Of a stretch of 64,000 nt of DNA, positions 1 through 12,751 are shown piece after piece. The notes under the pieces were generated by a model. That model was given only the letters and a program-made list of their open reading frames with translations. It ran no database searches and was not told the origin of the DNA. The DNA is from Psettodes erumei (Eukaryota > Chordata > Actinopteri > Pleuronectiformes > Psettodidae). Position numbers and translations under genes: made by a program. Each line of letters begins with the position of its first letter. The first letter of the stretch is position 1. The stretch spans positions 8,469,001-8,533,000 of the forward strand of contig JAFBJZ010000512.1 of assembly GCA_016785225.1 (NCBI GenBank). The letters run 5' to 3'.

Positions 1-1107
1 TTGGGCAGGGTTTGTGTGTCTGCAGTGGCGTGTGCGAGACAGACAGGGACGGTAGATAAGCTTGTGTACGTGCGAGTGTTCAAACGTTTGCGACGGCGTT
101 TCAAGTTAAACCTCTCTGTTTTTGCATGACTTCTCATGCTGCCTACAGTTGGGTGTGCGTCTGTGTGCGTTGCGCTTGTGGCCAAATCCTTGAGTGTTTG
201 CGCTGTGGATTTTCCCGCGTGACCTCTCCACTCTATTTCCCTCCGATGGCCTGCGAGGGCAGTCATGTCTGGCATGCAGCCGTGCACAGGGGACCATCTG
301 ATGGGAGTGACCTCTGGCCCTAAGTTAGCCAGAGGTATTTAATCTGAGGTCAAGTGTTGAGTTGGCGTGATACTTTCCCCTCACTAATGGTGAGCTGATA
401 GATAAATGTCCTGCGTGCGTGTGCGCGCACGCACAGATAGACAAAAGGCTGGGCTGGGCTTGCATCGCTGTTCTCCTCGCACGACCCCCCACACGCCTCC
501 ACAATCACATTACTGACTGCGCTTTAGCGGGGCAAACCTATACAGGTCAACCATCCTGGTTAATGGAGAACGTATCTCACCGAACATAAAGAGCTAATAG
601 AACTTTGTGTTGTGGAAAGTTCCTTCTCTTGAGAGTTGAATTGGTCCTTGTTAAACCCTCTGTTGCCCTGCAGTGGAGGACAGGCCAATGTATGGCGGTG
701 ACCCTCAGCCCAGAATGCCATAATCTATAAGCTTAATGCCATAAGCTCGACTGATTAATCTATTGAACAGAGTGTAGGGCAAATGGGTTTAATATGGTGG
801 ACATCACGCTGAGGGATTTACCCTTATATTAACCTCAAAGGCTAAGTGCTATTCATCAGCACCACCTGCTTTTAAAATGAAAAACGGAGCTGATTTACAA
901 GGGTGATGACAAAACTAGAATAAAGGCGTTTGCAGGGATTTTTAAGTAACTAGTCAATAAATGGTCTGTTCGTAACAGTATCTCCTCGGACAGTTTTTCA
1001 ATTTTCTGACTTTGCATAGATGGAACGATCAACTAGGTGAATCAATATCGGAAATAATTCACCATGCCCAGTGTGGCTAAATCTGCCGGCCCTGTGCTTG
1101 TTTCCAG
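1..1107. other. Upstream or 5'-intron sequence, no gene recognised
   Basis: No convincing exon, RNA gene or promoter was seen here. The two ATG-initiated frames near 106-323 lack splice context and coiled-coil or domain character. The stretch ends in a pyrimidine-rich acceptor (CTTGTTTCCAG, ending at 1107) just before the first coding exon, so it is most likely intronic with the true 5' exon further upstream. A short alternating purine-pyrimidine palindromic patch (GTGCGCGCAC) lies near 421-430. Confidence 0.5.
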
Positions 1108-1148
1108 GAGACAAGGAGCGATCTACGGAGGCGGAGCAGGGGAGGGAA

Positions 1149-1205
1149 ATGAAGATGGTTCTTCACTGTCCTCCGATGTACCCGCTGCCTGAAGAAATAA
1201 AGAAG
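1149..1205 (+). CDS. lekr1: lekr1-like coding exon 1 (residues 1-19)
   Basis: This exon encodes MKMVLHCPPMYPLPEEIKK and ends in phase 0 at a GTAGGC donor. The PLPEEI(K/Q)K motif directly before the cysteine motif of exon 2 is the conserved start of LEKR1 proteins. Two in-frame ATGs compete. The first (1149) has G at -3; the second (1155) has A at -3 and G at +4, so it has the stronger Kozak context. I annotate the upstream one because nothing in frame excludes it. The exon probably begins at 1108, after the acceptor CTTGTTTCCAG, so bases 1108-1148 would be 5' untranslated. That stretch is open in frame, so an even longer N-terminus cannot be ruled out from sequence alone. Confidence 0.82.
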
Positions 1206-2466
1206 GTAGGCAGATTTTGCGTTTGAAGTTCTTTTTTTTCTCTTTTTTTTCTGCACCCGTCATGCCCTCTGAGGAGAACCAGTATAGAAATCACTTTCAG
1301 CGCGCACCTGCATTCGGTTTCGGACCATGCTGTACGTGTTAGCTTTCAAAGCAACATGTTCATGAAAGGCCACCATATTGATGCAACATATGTCCTGAAG
1401 AAACGTGATCTTTTTTTCACAACCCAGGAATGCCAGTGTGTGGAGAACACATTTGTTACGTCCTGATGAGTTTGTCAACACGGCGCTCTTTCCATATGCT
1501 GCAGTATATGTGCTTCATATACATATGGTCCATATGATTTGAATAAGAAATGGGACGTTGTCTCCTCTTGTAATCTTCCATCTGCTTTAAGATAAAGCAC
1601 GCGGGATGTAACGTGGCAGTGAGCGCGTTGCTTCACGTGCTCGTCAACGTCAGGTGCCACTTGTATATTCCCATATGATATCCCATCTGGTGCGAATATA
1701 AAGTAGAAGGGAGCATTGTCTGCTTTTCCCTTTGAAAAAGGAAGACCAAAGAGCAGAGCAGAAATTAACAATTGATATAGTTTTCCTATACAGCATGCAA
1801 TTTGAAAAGGTTTTTTTAAAATATCATCACAAATCCAAAATATAGTGAGTGCACACGTAGAAAGCAAAGTTTTCACCCAAAGTTTTCCTGACCAAAAAGT
1901 TGAAAGAGCCGTTTCTACCTCAGCTGACTGAAGATGATTACCTTCTCACGCCCACAGGAGCTAAGCTGGCGTCATTTCCATTTACAACATTGACCTTTGT
2001 ACAAATCATTCAAAACGTCACATTTTGTAAACAGAGCAGCTAGCTGGTTACGAGCGGGGCGTCTGCGAGGTCTGTCTTTAGCTGCGTCTCTCCAAAAGGC
2101 TTTTCTGTCTTCTACAACCTGTCCGTCGCACAGCATCTGCTCCTTTTCTCTGAAGGTTGATGCCATCGCACAACGTCCACGCCACCAGGATCATCCCGTT
2201 TTTGGAACTAGCACTTCCGCTGTGGAGCAGCATCGAAGCTACGTTTGAGTCGTAGCATCGTACGTCACCGCTGCACCGCCTTGACGGAAATCGCTCAGCG
2301 TTTTGCGGCAACGTTGAGATCACAAAATGATTTTTTGAAAACATCTCATGGACGGGGTGATACGGCACAGCCATGCTGTGGGCTCCTCTGCGACCTGTCT
2401 GTTCTTCCCACTTCAAGCCCGTCGTATTAAGATGACTCAAGGGATCAGTGAGACTGCTCAGGGTCG

Positions 2467-2487
2467 CTCTCTCTCTCTCTCTCTCTC
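2467..2487. repeat. (CT)n microsatellite
   Basis: A continuous CT dinucleotide run in intron 1, followed by a wider pyrimidine-rich stretch to about 2535. Confidence 0.9.
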
Positions 2488-2659
2488 CGCTCGGCCCTCT
2501 CTTCCTGTCTCACTTCCTCTGTCTGCTGCTCTCTAGTAATTTCTGGAATTTCTCATTGAGGGCAGTAGATGGCTGTGAACAATCCGCCCACTGGTATTAT
2601 GCGAGGGTGGCCATTCCATGCCCATGTACAGATAAAACTCCCCCATGAGTCTCTCGCAA

Positions 2660-2662
<3 letters not shown>

Positions 2663-2713
<51 letters not shown>
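2663..2713. repeat. (CA)25 microsatellite
   Basis: About 51 bases of uninterrupted CA, one of the longest pure arrays in the window and likely polymorphic. Confidence 0.97.
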
Positions 2714-2715
<2 letters not shown>

Positions 2716-3451
2716 GCCATTCTCCCATCCATCCATTTGTCCATCTATCTTCCTGCCGGCTGCGTCACGGCCAAAAGACTCAGATGGGAACCCATTTTAT
2801 TCATTGATTTCTCTCGCGCGCCTCCGTCTCTCCCCATTGTGTGTTTGTGTGCGTCCGCCTCAGGCCTCCTGTTTACGATTCATCATAAGGGAAATGTGAT
2901 AACCAGACACAGGGCAGAGGACAGAGAGCGAGAGAGAGACAATAACAAAAAATGGGGGCTGACATTTTGATCGTAGCCCATCTGGTTCAGTCTTAGGATG
3001 TGCCCCCCCCCCCGCTCCCTCTGTCATCCACTCAGATTCAAAAGGTCCGTAAAATAGAGGATGTTCTGGGCTTAGCCCCCCGCTGAGTACACTTCAGCGT
3101 CATTTATTGGACGAGGCTTAGGTGGCCGGGGGTGAGCGGAGAACAAAAAACAACAGAGGCGGTGCGATGCAGGCGCAGAGCTGCGGGCAGCACCGCGCGC
3201 TGGTCGGCGTGGGAGGCGAGGAGGAGGCGGTGTACTAACAGGCCCATTTAAGTGCTGTTAATCCTGGTGTGCTGGGAGAGGGCTGGCACCGAGGTTTAAT
3301 GGTGGGCTGCTGAGAAGGAGAGCGCTGCGGTTTTACACACACACACACACAATCAGGCACAGAAACACATACTTACACTGAACTTTCGTGCCAACAGTGT
3401 GCCAGTTGTGTGTGCATGCACAGCCACACCGCTCGCGTACAGCTACAGGTT

Positions 3452-3476
3452 CACACACACACACACACACACACAC
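3452..3476. repeat. (CA)n microsatellite
   Basis: A pure CA run of about 12 units. A shorter one precedes it at 3335-3351, both in intron 1. Confidence 0.92.
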
Positions 3477-5992
3477 GCATAAAGCACCCACTCATACATT
3501 GTAAGACAGTCGTTCACTTAAAGTCAAAAGTCAACAATGTTGGATAAGGTGTGAGTCTGTTCATGGAGGGATGAAAACTTTAGTCTGATTTTCTCTTTGC
3601 TATGAGTCCGTGTTAGACATAAAGCCATGCCCAGAATAACACCCCCCCATCACACACACAGACACACACACTTATTGTCAAGTCCCCTGGATCTGCATAA
3701 TCTGAAAAGATGCACAGTAGAGTACAGTACCGCACACAGCCGGTGCCTCAGCTGCTTTCCACTGACACACAAATATTCAATCTGGCTTTACAGAACCACA
3801 AATACTAGTGAAATGCTCCATCATTTCTTGCCAAGGCCACTCGCTCACATCACGTCATCAAAATGCTGTGGATGGGCTCAGACTCCTTCCACTGCCCGCC
3901 ATCCTCACTGACGAAGCCAAACAGCAGACGTGAGTCCGTCCACGTGGGCTGAACGTTCTTACGATCAAATACGAGCGTGCATCTTTTCCAGTCTCAGTCT
4001 TCAGTGAGGTTCATGAGATGGTAGGGAACGCTTTTCATATTAACAGGGAGCAAATCCAACCACTGTAATCTTCGTGCCAAACTTTTTTGACCGGATCGTT
4101 TCTGCAAATGTAGCTGTAATTGAAAGGGGAAGCTATAGTGTATTTCAAATATGCTAAGAATGCGTGCGGCTTCACAGTTTCACCCAGTGTCACGCGAACA
4201 AAGTCCGACTTCCCTCTTTCTTCTTCTCTCTCAAGGGCACATGAGCACTTATTATTCGGGGACCCGGGAGCGTTAATGCCCCATTCGCTGCCTGTCTCGG
4301 GATTGAAAATCACCTCAAACCTGCTTCTCTAAGCAGGTGCAGAGGCTTAAAATAGTGCTGCATTCAAAAACACGAGGGGGCTGAGTTGGCGTGTTGCTAC
4401 AGGTACACGTGGGAAGACGAAAAATGATCCAGGAGGTCTAGTTTGATGAGAGCCGCCATCAAAGTGGAGGTGTATCAGACGCCAAAACGCTGCCCGGGAG
4501 ATTACAGCGATGATGGATGACTGATGACGTCATCCTTTATGATCTCACTGCTCAACATACCATGACATCACAGTCCTGGGACACAATGCATGACCTAGTT
4601 GTGATGTCATAGGATCTTGTATCATTCCTCCTTTTGCAGTTCATGTTATTTCAGTGATCATGTCTGCGATCTATCATCTTTTGACAATTATGATGTGGAA
4701 AGTGATCAACCTGGATGATGTACGTGATGCACGTTACATTAAGACCAAAGTTGAGCCTGAATTGATTTTTTTGGTGGAAACCCCGCATTTGTTTTGTTTT
4801 TTTTCTCCCTCATCTTCAGGACCTGCTGTTCCAATGCAGTGACGCGGCGCTGCCGTCGGTGCGAATGCAGCCAAAACCTTCGCGTATCGCCACCTCACCA
4901 CTCAAAACAGAGCCGTCTGGCTTCTTCCTTACTTGGCAGGATTTTTTGTCCGAGCTGTCAAGGTGACACTTGGGCTCCGGAGATGTGTTCCCTCGTTCCT
5001 AGCACGGTGTTCCAGTCCAAATGTGGCTGAAGGATTAGTTGTTTTAAGTGCTGCGAGGAGCAGAGTGCACCGCAGCCTCTTTATGCAGCTGCTGAGCACC
5101 TCTTGTTCTCCGCGAGGCGCTGATACCACCTCTTCGCTTCTCAATTGTCACAGTCTGAGACAAACTCCAACACACGGTGTAACAGGACAAGACGTCCACC
5201 TCCGAGAGAGAGGGATGCACGCGCACGACGAGCCGGAGAGAATAAGCAAGCAAGGCAAGCAGAGGGAGGGACAATACTCCCTGTTAACGTCTCTAATGTT
5301 GTGGTATGCAAAGAGCTCCGAAAACACGGCGGAACAGGACAAGATGTTCACTTCAGAGATAATTAGAGAGTGGAGAGCAAGGGAGGCAGACGGAGAACAG
5401 GGGGCATCCCGCTGTGTGTGCGTGTGCGCAAGAGAGACAAGTGAAAGGTTTTCTGAGCATCAGTGAAGAGAATCAACACCAGAAAAACCTCCCAACAATA
5501 ATAAAGACTTTGTTTTTCATACACACGCCAGCTGCAGGATAGCACATCGTGCATAACTCGTCGCGCTCTTTTCCTTGTGTGCGCGTTTCCTTTCATAACA
5601 CCGAGCGTGCACGTTAGCAACGCATCGGGAGATCGACGGTGCTTTAAAAAAGGCTGTGTTTACCTCCGCACAGGTGCACGCGCGCACACACGCTGCACGC
5701 CGTGGCATGCGCCCGCTACCTGTCTGACTTCAGTTTCATTCATAATGGAGGAGGTGCACAGTTTTGTAAGCCAGTGCATTCACATTGTAGTGTGTTACAC
5801 CCGTCCTCCAGTGTCGGCACTTTTTCCTCCCTCTCCCTCGCTCTGCCTCTCACTCTGTGTGTGAGGTACTTGTGGCTCCAGCTGACAGAGCAGACACACT
5901 GGGTGCGTCGGGGCCTTGAGTGCTGCCTGGTTTGGCTCCCTGGCTGACTGTTGTCTGTAAAAAGTGTGGACTGCAGGTAAGACTTCAAGTAT

Positions 5993-6011
5993 TGTGTGTG
6001 TGTGTGTGTGT
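5993..6011. repeat. (TG)n microsatellite
   Basis: A short pure TG run of about nine units in intron 1. Confidence 0.88.
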
Positions 6012-8011
6012 ATTTGTCTTCTCTTGTTCTATTTAGGGTTAAGGTTACACAGCGTCTACATTGCACGCGTACTGAAAGCAGCACATTAGCAGCAGCAGCT
6101 TTGGTCCTCTGTCTAGGATGCGTTCAGGTACCATACTGAATGTAGGTAAAACAGTCCCATTTAAGTGCCATCCTATCCGCTGTGCACACTTGCTTATAAA
6201 AGAGAGGGATTTGCTCCGTGTGTGCCTGAACACCCGTCGTACATCGGTGAAATTTTCAGCCTTTCCCGCCCTGACGTGCCGTCACATCCCAGCCCGTATG
6301 ATAAACGTCACAGTTACACATGTGAGTGTGCAGATTCAGACCCGCTGATGTGATCAGAGTCCATGCTGTGACCACACTGCCCTCTGTATGTTGACGGGAC
6401 AGGTACAAAAGAGACAAAGCCTCAGTCATCTTGTTTGAGTTTGACTGTAAAAAAACAAACAAAAAAAATCCCCGCGCCTCTTTATCTAACCACTTCACGT
6501 CCGTGCAAATACAATAAATTCTCTAAGTAGCCCCTGAACTTTATTTTGTTTTTTCCAACTCCATTTTTTTCTGTGATTTATCCTTTTTATTTCTTAATCA
6601 CATCTACGTGTTTCAAGTTGAGCCAAACCAAACCTGCTGCAATAAATTTAAGTGAGTGTTGCGGATGGGCCTGCATTTGGGATTAATTTGTGGTTAATTT
6701 TAAGTTAGACACTGCATAATGTCAATGTCTGAAGTAAACTTTTTGAGTACTTTTATATTTTTATTTCAATGTCAGAGCTGAAGGAACATATATTCTAAAG
6801 TAATTTGATAATGTGTTGAATCATACCTATGGCGATGACTCAGATTAGCCTTACTCACTTGTTTCCTGTCATTTTAAAGGGACTTTAGCTGATGGCTACA
6901 AATATGTTTGATCTTGAACTCAACCCATTCTCCACTCTCTTGTTTACCCCTTTCATACAGAAGATGTTTAATCTCGGGGCAGCAGGGCATGAGTGCATAG
7001 AAATCGGAGATGTTCTGTACGACACCTTGCCGCAGGTTCAGCTGTTGATGTCGCAACACTGAAACGCTCTCATGGCCGACGGGTCCGGTTCATTCGCTGG
7101 AGAGACGTTTCTTTCCCCTTCCACTAAAATCTGACATAGCGATTATGCTCGCTGCCCCTGACTCTAAAAACATCTTCAGCCTCTTTCTCCTCCGTCCGTC
7201 TCTTCTGGCGGGTAAATCGAAGTCCTGACCGGGCTCCTCCGCGTCTTTTCGTGCGCCTGACTGTTGACCGAGGGCTCTCAACTGCTCTTGCTCTCCCTCT
7301 GCCTCCCTCCATCCATCCATTATTAATGCGAGCACGGCAAAATCTTCTGGAGGAGGAGGAGACAAGCCGCATGTCCCAGGGAGCTGTGCCGTGCTCCACA
7401 TTCCTCCTTTCCTCCTCCGTCTTTTTCCATCTCACTTTCTCCCCTCTCTCTCTCTCGTTCCCTCGGTTTTCTCCTCCTTGAATAATGGATAGTTTCAAAC
7501 CAGACACGCCCTTCCCTTCTTCTCAGGCCCAGTGGCAGCACATGCATGTTATCTGTTCACTCTAATCAGTGTATCAGGCATGCTCCCACCCTCCTCCTCC
7601 TCCCTCTTCATCCTCCTGCTTCCTGTTCCACCCTTACCTCTCCTGCCCTTTTTCAGTCTGTCTTCATAAATCTGGGGGAAGAGAGAGAGGGGGAGAGGGA
7701 GAGATTAAGAGACAGAGGGAGAGGGGGAGGTCTCATCAGGTGAATGCTGATCTACAGTGGGGGCCGAGAGACAGTGGGGGGATTATTGTGCAATATTGTC
7801 ACGGGTGTTGTCTGGGGCCTGGTAATACAAAGTGATAATGTTGCACGATAATCCACAGGTCATTACAAGGTCACTGTTGCTTTTATTGATACTGCGGATG
7901 CTGTTTATGAAAGATAGACATTAATCAGGTGTTAAAGACACCAAGTGCAATCCCCAAACAATTCCCTTTAAAACATTCATAATTCTCACGTACCGGTGAA
8001 ACAGCCCGAGC

Positions 8012-8043
8012 TATGTCATGTCATGTCATGTCATGTCATGTCA
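8012..8043. repeat. (ATGTC)6 pentanucleotide tandem repeat
   Basis: Six perfect tandem copies of the five-base unit ATGTC in intron 1. It stands out from the dinucleotide arrays around it. Confidence 0.95.
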
Positions 8044-9000
8044 GCGTAGCTCAGGTTACAACTGAGTGTGATTGCAGAACAAAATAGCATTTACAGCATC
8101 AAATGATAAGAGCAAGAGATTTTTTTACATACATTTTTTATATACATTTTGCATTTGATTATTTAGTGAACGAGAGGAGAGAAAGTCACCATCAACAGAA
8201 TTTCCTCACTGATCTCACAACTCTGTGAGCCACAGAGCCTCATAGAGTTGATGTCAATGCAATAATGTAGTGTAAAGTGCATTGTGTTATAAAGTGTGCT
8301 ATGACATGAAAAAAATCAGACTTTTTGAAGACTGGAAAATGTTGCACTGAGCAACACACACTTCACGTGCTGTTTCATTTCATTATTTAATATCGTTTCT
8401 TACCACTGTGGTTTCCGCCTTCAGAGCTGAACACAGCCCGTCCTGTCTTGCTGTGCGAGGGCTGCTGAAATAAACGAGGCCGAATTTGAGGCACTTTGTG
8501 GGAAAGTGGATGAAACAGAAAGGTGACGCACAACGCTCGCAGACCCATCAGTGAACAAGGTTTGATTTTTTTTTTGTAAACATTATATTAGCCTTAATAG
8601 CATGCCTCCCTCAAAGGTCGGCTTTGGGTGATGTGAGGTTTTGGTTATTTGTACAGTCACACCGAATTAGCTCATCTCCGTTTTACTCATTCATAACTGT
8701 CTGAGGCGTATTTGCATAATGTGCTCGGATTCAGCACGGAGTCAAAGACTGCAGGCGACGGGACTTGTTTTCTCTTGCTCGGGAAGGTTAAACGAGGTTG
8801 CATTTTTCTTTCGCTCCAGTTGACTGTCATCTCGTCAGAAAGGTTTACACTGCGGATGAGGAGCACAAAAAGTGGGGATCAGATTGAAGGAGGCACGGTC
8901 TGGTACACAAACTGGACGGCAGCAGGAAAGCAGACCGCGCGCAGACGGGCAGGCACGCGCGGTTGAGCCGCCGTTACCTCATCTGGCCTCTCTCGGCTTA

Positions 9001-9065
9001 GTGTGCCGTGCCGTGCCGTGCCATGTCGTGCCGAGCCTGCGTGTTGTGATGCGTGGTCTAGTGGG
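9001..9065. repeat. GTGCC-rich pentamer tract, copy 1 of a dispersed pair
   Basis: Three to four GTGCC units are followed about 25 bases later by GATGCGTGGTCTAGTGG. A related arrangement occurs at 10497-10570. Similarity is limited to these blocks; origin unknown. Confidence 0.5.
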
Positions 9066-9770
9066 GCTAGCGGAAGCACATGTGTTGTCTGCTAACTCAG
9101 ATTAATGTAACAGACTATGCTCGCCCGTCTCCCTCCCGACTGCTTTTTGTTGCACTGGCTGCCCTCGCTGTCCTGCTTTCACCCCCCCGTGTCTGCACTC
9201 AGTCTGCGCTTCAACCCTGGGCCCTGAGACACATAGAGAGTCATTAAAATATAATATCGGCTCCTGCCTCTCTGGCTCTCTTGCTACAGTATGTAGTGTA
9301 TCGGAGTCTGGTGTAAAAATGATATAAAACATGGGCCGCAGGGCTCAGGACAGTTCAAATTTCAGGAATTGACGAGTCAAACCACCTCCTACACACATTA
9401 GCAGTCAGCTGTCGCAGAGAGGCTGAAACATTATATTCCCAAATGGAGGGGGGGGGGTCATATTGTGCAACTATAGCTACTTTCAAACAAGTGATTAACT
9501 TAATCGGGTTGCACCATTAAAATTTACAGCGAGTGAAGACTTTAGTTACTGCGTGTGTTAATCTGTTGATAGGATTTACATGCATCGCTGTGCAATGAAG
9601 CGCAGTCGACAGTTTAAACAAGACGCCTGAAACATAATTGCCAAATTTTTATTTCGGATAGGACTTAGTAAATTTTATTTTAGTGATTTTGTTTTATTTA
9701 ATTTCTTGGAGAATTGTTTTTCAGATTAAATAAGTAATAATACTAGTGAATAATATGATAACAAAAACAA

Positions 9771-9773
9771 TAC

Positions 9774-9800
<27 letters not shown>
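9771..9800. repeat. (TAC)10 trinucleotide repeat
   Basis: Ten perfect TAC units, ending in CACC, in an AT-rich part of intron 1. Confidence 0.95.
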
Positions 9801-9805
<5 letters not shown>

Positions 9806-10402
9806 AAACAAAACCAATAAAAACTCTATATATAGTACACAAAACTTAACATTTCAACATTTAAAATAAATGAAACATTTGCAAACGCAGCCTTAAATAG
9901 AACAAAGGAGGGTGGAGTTATATAAATGCAATGAAGACTCACACAAGAAAGAAATAAAACCAGAACTGGCCATTAGAAGAAATACAGACGAGGAGAGAGA
10001 CCGCATACAAGCTGGATGAAAAAAATTGGATGAAAAGGATGCTTTTTAAAAGACTTTACAGAGATGGCATTGGCATGTTGTATGGTTTATTGGAAGTTGC
10101 CCACGGTGAGAGCAGACTCCAGTCTTACTCTAGGTTTTGTTAACGCTGTAGAACTAGAACTTGAACTAGTTTGTGTGGTGCAACCCGTTTGGATTTACCA
10201 CCTCGTAAACATTTAACAAGGATAAGTTTGGACTGGCCGGTGCAACCCGCTCCAGGTCACCTATACTGGACTGGAGCCGCATAGCTGATACTGCGGCGTG
10301 CGCTTTTCTCGGTGGGGAGACGAGATGCTCCAGCACCTGATTTGCGGTGTGATGTATCTGTGTACCGAGCTTCAGTAGTTGGCTGTCAGTTCTGGAGCCA
10401 AA

Positions 10403-10423
10403 ACACACACACACACACACACA
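10403..10423. repeat. (CA)n microsatellite
   Basis: A pure CA run of about ten units in intron 1. Confidence 0.9.
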
Positions 10424-10496
10424 TGCAGAAGACAAAGAATAGCCCAGTTGGTCCTCTGCCTGCTGCCTGCTCTTCAGGCTCGTTGTTTGTTGTTGT

Positions 10497-10570
10497 GTGT
10501 GCCGTGCCGTGCCATTCGGCGCCGTGCCTCGCCCTGCGTTTGGATGTGATGTGATGCGTGGCCGAGTGCT
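10497..10570. repeat. GTGCC-rich tract, copy 2 of a dispersed pair
   Basis: GTGCCGTGCCGTGCC is followed by GATGCGTGGCCGAGTG about 40 bases on, like the arrangement at 9001-9065 and in the same orientation. No target duplications or longer homology are visible. Confidence 0.5.
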
Positions 10571-11129
10571 GGTCGAGGCAGCCATAGGTGATTTCTTTCC
10601 CTGCCACTGCCCTTTCCCGGCTTCCACGCAAAGGAGCGAGTGAGGTGGGCGGCCGGGCAGACGGGGAGGGGAAGGCAAGGAGAGAGGAGATGTGCATAAA
10701 CGGGAGGACAGCCAGTGAGGCGACAAACATGCAACCCCTGACCCCCCCCAACAAAAAAACCCTCACTTTATTGTGGTCCCCTTTTTTTTTTTTTTTACGA
10801 CACCCCCGACTCAATCACCACATCACACACATGGTCCGTCTGCACAGCTGACTCCGTCCTGACTTTCTGGTAACTGGAGCTGATCGTTTCAGCGTCTGCG
10901 CACACACACCTGTGCAGGTGAGTGTTTGACAGCGGGGTCGTCTGTGCTCCTCTTCCACGCACACACAGCAGACACGCACAACTGACCAACTCACACACAG
11001 TACTGTATGCCCCTGATCCGTCTGCCCCCTCCCTTCTGTCCTCTCTGGTGCTCGCACGCCTCTGCACCCCCTCCCTTTGCACTTCCCACTATCCCCTGTG
11101 ACCGCTACTACCCCTCCCTTTTCCCTTGT

Positions 11130-11130
<1 letters not shown>

Positions 11131-11164
<34 letters not shown>
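11131..11164. repeat. (CA)17 microsatellite
   Basis: A pure CA run at the end of a pyrimidine-rich stretch (11010-11130) in intron 1. Confidence 0.95.
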
Positions 11165-11166
<2 letters not shown>

Positions 11167-11630
11167 TAAACAGACATTGGAACATACTCACCGGCACAGA
11201 CACGCAGACCGTGCCGTGATCATGGAAGTTGCACGCACACACTAATTTTGGCAGACATGCCCACTCCCACACTGACGCACTCGCTCACAAACACACACAG
11301 ACACACACGCACGCACTTGTCATGTGATGCGTGGTGCGCCATGGGGTCCAGATGAGTGGAATCTCGGTGTTGGCTCTCGCTACACTGAGCACCACGGGGG
11401 GTCTTTATCGTCGCAAAAATCAACAAAGCCACAGTCACGAAGCGCCGTCTCCATCACACAGCCGCACAGCCACACACATATGTACGTGGCTGTGCAGCAC
11501 GCATGCGCCCGGGCATATTCACGCATGCAAAAAAGAAAACAACAAAAACAAAACAGAAGTGTCCAGACACGCACACGAAGTGACAAAAGCTCCCAAAAAC
11601 ATTCTGGTTTTGACACACAAAGACAAGAGC

Positions 11631-11634
<4 letters not shown>

Positions 11635-11663
<29 letters not shown>
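11635..11663. repeat. (CA)14 microsatellite
   Basis: A pure CA run in intron 1, within a 500-base region of scattered CA and GCAC motifs. Confidence 0.94.
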
Positions 11664-11665
<2 letters not shown>

Positions 11666-11860
11666 CACAAGCACTGTCACAGTCCAAAAAAGAAAAATAA
11701 TTTAGCAAAATTAGGGGAAAAAATACGTGGATAAGTCTCTTAACGACCTAATCCCTTCTTAAATGCTTGCGTGATCTATCGTGTCTGATTTCATGGGCAG
11801 AGAAGTGGGATGAAGTGCCAGCTAAGCAGATAGAAAGGAGAAAGCATTTGTTCGATTGAA

Positions 11861-11915
<55 letters not shown>

Positions 11916-11932
11916 TGAGAGAGTGAGGGAGA
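11861..11932. repeat. (GA)n microsatellite, interrupted
   Basis: About 70 bases of near-pure GA with two small interruptions (GGA, GTGA). It is an all-purine strand. Confidence 0.95.
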
Positions 11933-12050
11933 CAGAGTTCAGAGAGGCCCAGGTAGAATGTGTGGCTGCTCTCCCGTCTTTGTTTTTTTCCCCTCCAAAT
12001 CCGCTGGGCATCATCATATCACTTGATTAAACCTAATCCTAATGCCTAAT

Positions 12051-12083
12051 CCCCCCCCCCCCCCCCCCAAAAAAAAAAAAAAA
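12051..12083. repeat. Poly-C then poly-A homopolymer junction
   Basis: Eighteen C are followed directly by fifteen A. Such runs are error-prone in sequencing, so exact lengths may be unreliable. Confidence 0.95.
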
Positions 12084-12632
12084 GCCTAAGTGCCTCGTAC
12101 CCCTCCATAACATCTCTAGACAGATTCCATTATGCACTCAGCTGCGCTTCTATGCGACAATGTAGTGAGGGCTGAGTGTGGGTTGTCGGTTTTCTAGCCT
12201 CTCGTCCTTCCACAATTACACAAAGGCAGTCGGGTTTTTTTGTCAAGCGCTGCCGATTGGAGGAAATAAACTGTTTAGTCTGTCTGTTTGTGACGATCTG
12301 TTGTGGTCTACGAATTCCCTGCCTGCCGTGCGCAGCCTGCGCGCTGCCTCTCCCTCGTTAAAAGCCTCGACCCTCTACTTATCTGATAAATAAGATTAAG
12401 AGACAAACAATTTTCTGTCAGATTCTGGCCAGGCTTATGTGGTTTACGACTGCTAGCAGGCTGTCATGTAGGAGAGGTTTTTAAGACAGAGGAAGTTGGT
12501 ACGTTGTGTTTTTCATGTGTACGGGTACACACAGAGTGCCTGTGTGCGTGTGTGTGTGTGTAAATGGCTGCATGCCTGTTGGGTCAGTTTTTGGTCACGG
12601 AATGCATGTTTGGGTGTGCGTATGGATGGAGG

Positions 12633-12680
12633 GTGTGTGTGTGTGTGTGGGGGGGGTGTATCCTGTGTGTGTGTGTGTTA
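12633..12680. repeat. (TG)n with G-run and second (TG)n
   Basis: Two TG arrays flank a run of eight to nine G. They form part of a TG-rich region from about 12540 in intron 1. Confidence 0.88.
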
Positions 12681-12751
12681 ACACGCGGGTCCACGTTCGT
12701 AACAGTGACCCACTTCTGGTGTTTTGACGAGCCAGATGGGTCAAGGCAGCT

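Noticed and set aside
2533..2970. Several open frames over the (CA)25 array (poly His-Thr, poly Cys-Val)
   Set aside because: They are translations of a dinucleotide repeat without other coding character; the same holds at 11380-11734, 13150-13446, 26022-26568, 32485-32826 and 58180-58501.
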